A stretch of 11,558 nt of DNA, taken from assembly GCA_964548875.1 (NCBI GenBank), contig CAZJSP010000016.1, positions 1 to 11,558 on the forward strand, written 5' to 3'. The number at the start of each line of letters is the position of its first letter. Position 1 is the first letter of the stretch. This document shows positions 6,160-11,558 of the stretch, one piece after another. The notes beneath the pieces are model-generated. The model was not told the origin of the DNA. It did no database searches and saw nothing but the letters and a program-made list of their open reading frames with translations. Both the position numbers and the translations under genes were made by a program. The DNA is from CAYSZX01 sp964548875. GTDB taxonomy: Bacteria > Patescibacteriota > Minisyncoccia > Minisyncoccales > JANBVM01.

Positions 6160-7227
6160 ATGTCTCTTTCTATTGGAATTATTGGTTTACCCAACGTTGG
6201 AAAATCTACTTTGTTTCAAGCCTTGACTAAAAAACAAGTAGATTGTTCTAATTATCCTTTTTGTACAATTGATCCTAATGTTGGGATAGTAAAAGTCCCC
6301 GATCAAAGATTAGACCAACTACATCAACTTAACCTTTCTTCTGAAAAAATACATACAACAGTTCGGTTTGTTGATATTGCTGGTTTAGTTAAGGGGGCTA
6401 GCGAAGGAGAGGGACTAGGAAACAAGTTTTTAGCTAATATTAGAGAAGTAGAGGTTATTCTTTATGTCTTACGTTGTTTTCAGAATGAAAAAATTACTAA
6501 CCTTCAATCTCAAATTAATCCTTTGAAGGATAAAGAAATACTAGACACAGAAATGATTTTAAAAGACTTAGAAACTATTAGTAAAAGAGTGGAGGTTTTA
6601 AAAAAAGAATCTCGGTCGAAAGATAAAGAAATAATTGAAGAATTAAAAACTATTCAAAAAGCTCAAAGTATTTTAGAAGAAGGGGATCTTTTAAATGAAA
6701 TTACTTGGGAAGATGAAGAAAAGAAAATATTAAAAGGTTATCAATTATTAACTTTAAAAAAGAGATTATATTTATTAAATGGAGGAGAAGAGGAAATTGA
6801 TAAAGAGATTATTAAACAATTTAAAGAAAAGGAGTTACTATTTTTAATTATTGATATTCTTACTGAGGGAGAGGCTTTAGAAATGGATTTAGAAGAAAGA
6901 AAGTCTTTAGGATTACCTTCTGATTTGAAAATTGAAAAACTAATTCAAAAATCTTATCAATTGCTTAATTTAATTACTTTTTTTACTCTTGGAGAAAAAG
7001 AAACTAGAGCTTGGACTGTGAAGAAAGGCTCAACTACTCCTCAAGCTGGAGGAGTGATTCATAGTGACTTTAAAGATAATTTTATTAAAGCAGAAGTAAT
7101 TAATTGGAAAGAATTAGTTGAAGCAGGAAGTATTGCTCATGCTCGAGAAAAAGGGTTAATTCGTTTAGAGGGAAAAGACTATTTGGTTCAAGACGGAGAT
7201 GTTATTAAAATTAAGATTGGCAGTTGA
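6160..7227 (+). CDS. ychF: Redox-regulated ATPase YchF (OLA1 family)
   Basis: This 355-residue Obg-family P-loop protein binds ATP and associates with ribosomes. Motifs are G1 GLPNVGKS (9-16), the switch I region NYPFCTI (31-37), G3 DIAGLVKGASEGEGLGNKF (72-90), the specificity motif NxxE as N207-GG-E210 (ATP rather than GTP preference), a coiled-coil-rich insertion (about 125-180), and a C-terminal TGS domain (about 275-352, with ETRAWTVKKGSTTPQAGG). In E. coli YchF a histidine at position 114 lies in the catalytic loop; here the aligned residue in FQNEKITNLQ is N114. Length is near the usual 360. The protein ends at the family-typical DGDVIKIKI, followed by TGA. Confidence 0.96.
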   Translation: MSLSIGIIGLPNVGKSTLFQALTKKQVDCSNYPFCTIDPNVGIVKVPDQRLDQLHQLNLSSEKIHTTVRFVDIAGLVKGASEGEGLGNKFLANIREVEVILYVLRCFQNEKITNLQSQINPLKDKEILDTEMILKDLETISKRVEVLKKESRSKDKEIIEELKTIQKAQSILEEGDLLNEITWEDEEKKILKGYQLLTLKKRLYLLNGGEEEIDKEIIKQFKEKELLFLIIDILTEGEALEMDLEERKSLGLPSDLKIEKLIQKSYQLLNLITFFTLGEKETRAWTVKKGSTTPQAGGVIHSDFKDNFIKAEVINWKELVEAGSIAHAREKGLIRLEGKDYLVQDGDVIKIKIGS

Positions 7228-7277
7228 TTATTGTTTAATTTTAAATTACAATTAAGAATAAAAATAATTAAATTAAC

Positions 7278-7454
7278 ATGGCATTGAAAAAAATTATTAG
7301 AGATTTTGTTTCAGAGGAAGAAAGAGATTTTAGTTTTAAAATTGGTCAAACTCTTGCCTCTTCTTTGGCTGGTTTTGTGGTCGGGGCTATTGTAGCTACA
7401 ATTATTTTAGTAACTGGCTATATCGTTTTTGCTTGTGAGACTATTAAATTTTAA
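7278..7454 (+). CDS. Small single-span membrane protein, function unknown
   Basis: A 58-codon ORF starts at ATG 7278 (MALKKIIRDFVSEEERDF). A charged N-terminal part of about 20 residues is followed by a long hydrophobic segment (about residues 28-52, glycine/alanine/valine/isoleucine-rich: AGFVVGAIVATIILVTGYIV) that would span the membrane once, with a short tail. The amphipathic composition and the intact frame between ychF and truB support a real gene. Its last 11 nt overlap the truB 3' end on the opposite strand. No homology is recognised. Confidence 0.55.
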   Translation: MALKKIIRDFVSEEERDFSFKIGQTLASSLAGFVVGAIVATIILVTGYIVFACETIKF

Positions 7455-8085
7455 TAGCATCTTTAACTTTAAATTGGCCTATCTGAGTTCTTCTTAATTC
7501 TTTTATGGTGGCTGGTAATTTTAATCTTTGACCTATCTCTTCAGCTATTGACCTAATATAGGTCCCACTTTTAACCTTTAATTCAATATTAATAACATAA
7601 TAATCATTTTCTGGATAATGATTTTTTAATTTAATCCAGAATATTTCCATTTCTTTTTGAGGGGGGTTTATTTTATTATAATCTTTCTTTCTGGCTATTT
7701 TATAAAGAGGTTGTCCTTTTACTTTAACAGCTGAAAAAATAGGGACTGGTAATATTATCTTACCAGTCATTTCTTTAATATTTTCTTTAAGTTTTTTAAT
7801 GTTTATTTTATTGACTTTTTGTTTTTTTATTATTTTTCCTTCTAAGTCTCCAGTAGTTGTTTTTTGACCTAATAGGACTGAAGCCTGATAAACCTTATTT
7901 AATTTAATAAGGTTTTTTAATTCTTTTGTTCCCTCTTCTATTCCAATAATCATTAAGCCTGTTGCTAGGGGATCTAATGTGCCAGAATGGCCCATTTTTC
8001 TTTTCTTGTACATCTTTCTTAAAACACGAATAACATCAAATGAGGTTATCCCTTTTGGCTTATCTACTAAGATTATTTTTTCCAT
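7444..8085 (-). CDS. truB: tRNA pseudouridine-55 synthase
   Basis: This 213-residue enzyme isomerises uridine 55 in the T-loop of tRNAs. It shows the N-terminal LVDKPKGITSFDVI (6-19), the catalytic segment GHSGTLDPLATG (32-43) with nucleophile D38, VYQASVLLG (65-73), SAVKVKGQPLYKIAR (118-132), GTYIRSIAEEIG (174-185) and LRRTQIGQF (197-205). The protein stops after the catalytic domain, so the C-terminal PUA/TruB-C domain of the roughly 300-residue bacterial enzymes is missing; this is common in reduced genomes. It is transcribed opposite to its neighbours, convergent with the small membrane protein and divergent from the gene at 8164. Confidence 0.95.
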   Translation of the reverse strand: MEKIILVDKPKGITSFDVIRVLRKMYKKRKMGHSGTLDPLATGLMIIGIEEGTKELKNLIKLNKVYQASVLLGQKTTTGDLEGKIIKKQKVNKINIKKLKENIKEMTGKIILPVPIFSAVKVKGQPLYKIARKKDYNKINPPQKEMEIFWIKLKNHYPENDYYVINIELKVKSGTYIRSIAEEIGQRLKLPATIKELRRTQIGQFKVKDAIKI

Positions 8086-8091
8086 TGTTTT

Positions 8092-8100
8092 ATTCTATCA
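8092..8100 (-). promoter_or_regulatory. Extended -10 promoter of truB, near-leaderless
   Basis: On the minus strand TGA-TAGAAT matches TGnTATAAT with one mismatch and ends 6 nt before the truB ATG. Transcription would start at or within a base or two of the start codon. Confidence 0.45.
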
Positions 8101-8128
8101 ATTATTTTCTTTTTTATATAATTTTCGT

Positions 8129-8134
8129 TATAAT
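8129..8134 (+). promoter_or_regulatory. Possible -10 box for the gene at 8164
   Basis: A perfect TATAAT stands 29 nt before the ATG at 8164 in the divergent AT-rich intergenic region. No -35 box is recognisable, so this is tentative. Confidence 0.3.
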
Positions 8135-8163
8135 TATCTAATATTAAATAAATTTTTAAAAAA

Positions 8164-8583
8164 ATGGAAAAAGGACATTATCCTCTAATTAGAACCATTT
8201 ATCTTTATTTGTTTGCTTTGGTTGGATTAATGATTGTAATAGTAGCTGGCATTAGAGCTTTTACAATGGGATTAGAGGTTTTTGTTTTTAAAGATATAGA
8301 CAAACAAACAGAAATTAATTATAGTCGTCCAGTTTCAGTTAATTATATAGAAAGTTTAGGAAAGGTTGAGGAAGATGAATCTTTTACTGAATCAGAAAGA
8401 GAGGCAATTAGAAATTGGCTATCAGACTATGAAAGGTGGAAAGAGGAGAGTGAAGAAATTAATCATGTTAGTGTTCAGCGTCAAAAAGAAGGAGCTTCAA
8501 TTATAGCCAGTATAGTTGTCGGGCTACCTCTTTATCTTTATCACTGGTCTGTTATTCAAAAAGAATCTAAAAAAGAAAAATAA
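8164..8583 (+). CDS. DUF5671-like two-helix membrane protein
   Basis: This 139-residue protein has a first hydrophobic segment at about residues 11-32 (TIYLYLFALVGLMIVIVAGI), a polar, glutamate-rich middle (about 45-107) with a predicted helix around FTESEREAIRNWLSDYERW, and a second hydrophobic segment at about 109-127. It ends in PLYLYHWSVIQKE, a C-terminal signature I associate with DUF5671-type membrane proteins. Function is unknown. The next gene begins 5 nt after its stop, so both are probably one transcript; no Shine-Dalgarno sequence precedes either start. The first codons overlap no real gene; the plus-strand ORF running through truB into this region is a shadow. Confidence 0.7.
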   Translation: MEKGHYPLIRTIYLYLFALVGLMIVIVAGIRAFTMGLEVFVFKDIDKQTEINYSRPVSVNYIESLGKVEEDESFTESEREAIRNWLSDYERWKEESEEINHVSVQRQKEGASIIASIVVGLPLYLYHWSVIQKESKKEK

Positions 8584-8588
8584 TTTTT

Positions 8589-11558
8589 ATGGATTTTTTA
8601 AGGTTATTTATTATTGTATTTTTATCCTTTATTCTCTGTTTTAACCTTACAAGAGCTGGAACAGATGATATTTTTTCGGGTTTTGCCTGGTCAGATAATA
8701 TTGGCTGGATTAGTTTTAATTGTACGAATCAAAGTGAATGCGCAACTTCTGAGTACGGCGTGACTTATGATAGTAATGGTAAATTAAGTGGCTTTGCCTG
8801 GTCAGATAATATTGGCTGGATTAGCTTTAAAGAAGAGAATTTAACAGGATGTCCTTCTGGTAGCTGTATCGCTACAATAGATTTAAATAGTTATGTTTTA
8901 TCTGGTTGGGCTAGAGCATTAGCGCATGGCGATGGTTGGTCGGGATGGATTAGTTTAAATTGTGGAGACTCTGATGTTTGTTCTACTTCTAATTATTTTG
9001 TCCAAAGAAATGTTGATACCCAGTTATTAGAAGGATACGGTTGGGGAAGTGATGTTGTTGGTTGGGTAGATTTTAGTGAGGTAATAACTTATGGGGGAGA
9101 TGATGATCCTCCCGCCTCTCAAATTACAAGTCCTCTAGCTGGGGCATGGTTTTCTAGTGGTTTTGATGTGGCAGTTACAGATGAAGACCTTGATTCAGGT
9201 TTAGATTCTGATACTTGTGAGTACAGGATTATTAATTATCCTTCTGGAGGAGGCGATATTGTTTCTGATTGGCAGTCTAGAACTTGCAATTCTAGTTTTT
9301 CAGTTCCTGTTGGAGTAGAAGAAGATCCTTTAGGATGTGGTTATCAAGGAGAAGGCTCTTGTGCTGTTTATGTTAGGGCAACAGATAATGCTGGCAACAC
9401 CTCTGTTCCAAGTGAGGCGGATGGTTCTATTAAGGAATATAATATAGACTGGGAAATTCCTGAAGTTGGAAAGTTATATGATGCAGATGACCCTAATGCT
9501 GAAGAGCCAATTACAGTAATAGAAGGAGAAACCTATACTTTGCGGGCAGCTGTGACTGACAATGTTAAGTCTCATTCTTGTGGGCTTTATATTGATGGGA
9601 CATATCAATCAGACTACAATGTTTCTTTTGTGGAGTCTTGTACTACTGATTGTATTGCAACAGTTGATTATCAATTTATTGGTTCTGGAGAAATTTATAA
9701 TAATTATATGGCTTGTAGGGACTGGGCAGATAATAGAACTTCGGGTGAGCCAACGACCTATTTCTCTGTTACTCCGTCTGAAAAACCTGTTATTACTGAC
9801 ACGTCTTCTTATTCTGCTCACTGTAGCACTCCAGAAACAGAATGTACGAGTCAATATGATTGTTGTGTAGACTATCTTACTCAAGAAAATTGTTGTATTA
9901 AATTTAATGTTGAAGCTTATGATCCAGACGACTTAACTTTAAGCTATGAATGGTCTTTTGGAACTGGGGAAGGGAGTTCTTCTGAAAAAAGCCCTGCTTA
10001 CAATTATAATAATTCAGGTACTCATACGGTTGGGGTTACAGTTACCAATACAGAAGGAAAAAGTAGTACTACGACTATGGATATTGTTGTTTATGATCCA
10101 ACCCTTGCCGTGAACTTAAGTGCTGATCCTTCTTTTGGTTCTGGATCTCTTGAAAATGTTGATTTAAGAAGTATTGTGACTGGAACAATGTTCGGAACAA
10201 TTAATTATAAGTTTGACTGTACTAGTGATTCAGTTTGGGATAAAGAAGTTAGCGGAACATCAACTGATGATTATACCGCTTATGATCTTTGTAACTACTA
10301 TGATATAGGAGAATATACAGCTAAAACATTTGTTGAAAGAGGGATTGGTAATATCGAGGATACCGCTGTAATCAAGGTTGAAGGCGACTGTGATTCTGGA
10401 AGTACAACCACTTGTACCACTAAATATGGGTGTAGTACAACTATTACTTGCCAGGAGGATGGGACTTGGCCTGAGTGTGTTGACGAGGAACAGGAATGTT
10501 ATGTCGGTGATACTCAGGACTGTGGAACAGGAGGAGAGCAAGAATGTACTTCTACTTGTGTTTGGGGAGACTGTATTGGAGAAGGAGAATGCACCTCTGA
10601 TTTAGATTGTTATTGTCCTCTAGATGGCTGTAAGTCTGGAGATTATTATGATTATCCTACTTATGGTGAATGTGACGAGAATTATATGTGTGATATAGGG
10701 ACTGGATCAGGAGAGCCTTGCGAACCAGTCATTACAGAAAATCATGAAGATTGTAATAATCCCCCAGTTTGTAATATTTTAACAGCTGATCCTAGCAGCG
10801 GGGTAGGGCCTCTAAGTGTTAATTTAGTGGCTGACTGTGCAGATACTGATGGTAATATTATTGAATATGAGTTTACTTTTGGGGATGGAATTTTAACAAC
10901 CATAAGTTCTTCTAGTACTAATCATACCTATGAGTCTGAGGGTAATCCGGGAGATGAGGTTGTTTATAATGCTCAAGTAAGAGCTCTAGATGATGATTAT
11001 AGTTGGTCTACTGATAATGCGACAACATCTATTACGGTTACCAAAAATACTCCACCTGAAGCTGCTCTTGGCTGTGATAGTAGTGAATGTGGAATAGGGT
11101 CTAGCTGTGACATTCAAGGAACTAGTATTTGCTATAATCGTAATTGTAAATTTTATTTTACTAATGAATCAACAGATGCAGACTCTACTGACCAAGACAT
11201 GAAAAATCATATTGTAGAGTCGACCTGGTCTATCTTTTATTATGACGACGAACCATATGCAGACCCTTTTGTTACCTATGATAATGCCACTACTAGCCTT
11301 CAATTACCCTCTGGCATGATTGGAAGCACGGACTACTATGTCTTGTTAGAAGTTGAAGATGCGGTGGGGGCAACTGCCACAACAACAGCAAATTTTTATA
11401 TGAGGCAAGATACAATTGCAAGTTTCAAGTGTTCTTTAGACCCTAGTGCAGAAAAACCAGAAGAATCTTGGGTAAGTTGTGACGGATTAAATGTAACAGA
11501 AGGAGAAACAGTTTTCTTTAGAGATGAATCAGAGGGTTCAGAGACAGCTAGTGGTGAA
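8589..11558 (+). CDS. Large secreted Cys-rich surface protein with GxAW repeats and PKD domains (open at window end)
   Basis: The frame is open from ATG 8589 to the last base, 990 codons. Residues 1-23 are a signal peptide (MDFLRLFIIVFLSFILCF, likely cleavage after TRA). Four repeats of about 38 residues carry GxAW/GWI motifs (31-43, 68-80, 106-123, 149-162). Next come Ig-like segments with ATDNAGN (264-270) and TDNVKSHSC (323-331), a PKD-like domain around 397-503 (YEWSFGTG), a Cys-rich region at 601-728 with 19 cysteines (CQEDGTWPEC, CTSTCVWGDC), and a second PKD domain around 725-818 (YEFTFGDG). About 50 cysteines in total, and nearly no Lys/Arg-rich parts, point to an extracytoplasmic, probably disulphide-bonded, acidic surface or adhesin-like protein. 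PKD domains mediate protein or sugar contacts. Its C-terminal anchor lies outside the window. Confidence 0.9.
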   Translation, partial: MDFLRLFIIVFLSFILCFNLTRAGTDDIFSGFAWSDNIGWISFNCTNQSECATSEYGVTYDSNGKLSGFAWSDNIGWISFKEENLTGCPSGSCIATIDLNSYVLSGWARALAHGDGWSGWISLNCGDSDVCSTSNYFVQRNVDTQLLEGYGWGSDVVGWVDFSEVITYGGDDDPPASQITSPLAGAWFSSGFDVAVTDEDLDSGLDSDTCEYRIINYPSGGGDIVSDWQSRTCNSSFSVPVGVEEDPLGCGYQGEGSCAVYVRATDNAGNTSVPSEADGSIKEYNIDWEIPEVGKLYDADDPNAEEPITVIEGETYTLRAAVTDNVKSHSCGLYIDGTYQSDYNVSFVESCTTDCIATVDYQFIGSGEIYNNYMACRDWADNRTSGEPTTYFSVTPSEKPVITDTSSYSAHCSTPETECTSQYDCCVDYLTQENCCIKFNVEAYDPDDLTLSYEWSFGTGEGSSSEKSPAYNYNNSGTHTVGVTVTNTEGKSSTTTMDIVVYDPTLAVNLSADPSFGSGSLENVDLRSIVTGTMFGTINYKFDCTSDSVWDKEVSGTSTDDYTAYDLCNYYDIGEYTAKTFVERGIGNIEDTAVIKVEGDCDSGSTTTCTTKYGCSTTITCQEDGTWPECVDEEQECYVGDTQDCGTGGEQECTSTCVWGDCIGEGECTSDLDCYCPLDGCKSGDYYDYPTYGECDENYMCDIGTGSGEPCEPVITENHEDCNNPPVCNILTADPSSGVGPLSVNLVADCADTDGNIIEYEFTFGDGILTTISSSSTNHTYESEGNPGDEVVYNAQVRALDDDYSWSTDNATTSITVTKNTPPEAALGCDSSECGIGSSCDIQGTSICYNRNCKFYFTNESTDADSTDQDMKNHIVESTWSIFYYDDEPYADPFVTYDNATTSLQLPSGMIGSTDYYVLLEVEDAVGATATTTANFYMRQDTIASFKCSLDPSAEKPEESWVSCDGLNVTEGETVFFRDESEGSETASGE
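8682..8824 (+). repeat. Internal direct repeat, 32 identical bases
   Basis: Positions 8682-8713 and 8793-8824 are identical and 111 nt (37 codons) apart. They encode the first two GFAWSDNIGWIS repeats of the surface protein. The third and fourth repeats are clearly diverged at DNA level, so the first two look recently duplicated or homogenised. Confidence 0.9.

Noticed and set aside
1068..7227. UGA recoding to glycine or tryptophan (as in Gracilibacteria/SR1)
   Set aside because: YchF ends with TGA exactly at the family C-terminus, and the other genes need no UGA read-through.
7979..8188. Plus-strand ORF of 69 codons across the truB start
   Set aside because: It runs antisense through conserved truB codons and has no protein-like features; a shadow.
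9562..10605. Four ORFs of 75-102 codons on both strands (9562-9870, 9609-9884, 10260-10541, 10378-10605)
   Set aside because: All lie inside the continuous 990-codon frame of the secreted PKD protein, which has coherent domains; these are shadows.

Overview
The window looks like a piece of a small, AT-rich bacterial genome. It is most consistent with Candidatus Patescibacteria (Candidate Phyla Radiation, Parcubacteria-like). This is an inference from very AT-rich coding DNA, tight packing with 1-17 nt overlaps, almost no Shine-Dalgarno sequences, a short TruB without a PUA domain, a DUF5671-like two-helix membrane protein, and a large secreted protein with GxAWxxxxGWIxF repeats and PKD domains. 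TGA and TAA both serve as stops (YchF ends on TGA exactly where the family ends), so there is no sign of the UGA-glycine code of Gracilibacteria or SR1.

Left part (1-3471), accessory DNA. A zinc-ribbon/HTH/PD-(D/E)XK gene is broken by one in-frame TAA. A short remnant resembling the start of xthA follows. Next come an 11-bp perfect inverted repeat and the type IV toxin-antitoxin pair abiEi/abiEii, then an intact xthA (exonuclease III) starting one base after the abiEii stop. The abiE pair is thus bracketed by two imperfect copies of the xthA 5' end. Two stacked palindromes and the C-terminal relic of a Fic protein close the block.

Middle part (3472-6157). An AAA_14/DUF4143 ATPase has a good TTGACA-17-TAAAAT promoter lying inside a palindrome. 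A family-4 Fe-S uracil-DNA glycosylase starts about 9 nt after an extended -10. The mntA/hepT (MNT/HEPN) toxin-antitoxin pair follows. UDG and XthA would act successively in base excision repair of uracil.

Right part (6160-11558), housekeeping and surface genes. These are the ATPase YchF, a short one-helix membrane protein of 58 residues, a convergent truB, a divergent two-helix membrane protein, and a secreted Cys-rich repeat protein that is still open at the window end (990 residues visible).

The most interesting points are the unusual zinc-ribbon plus RecB/Cas4-like nuclease architecture, the abiE cassette flanked by duplicated xthA heads with a palindromic operator, the possible leaderless transcripts, and the Cys-rich GxAW/PKD surface protein.
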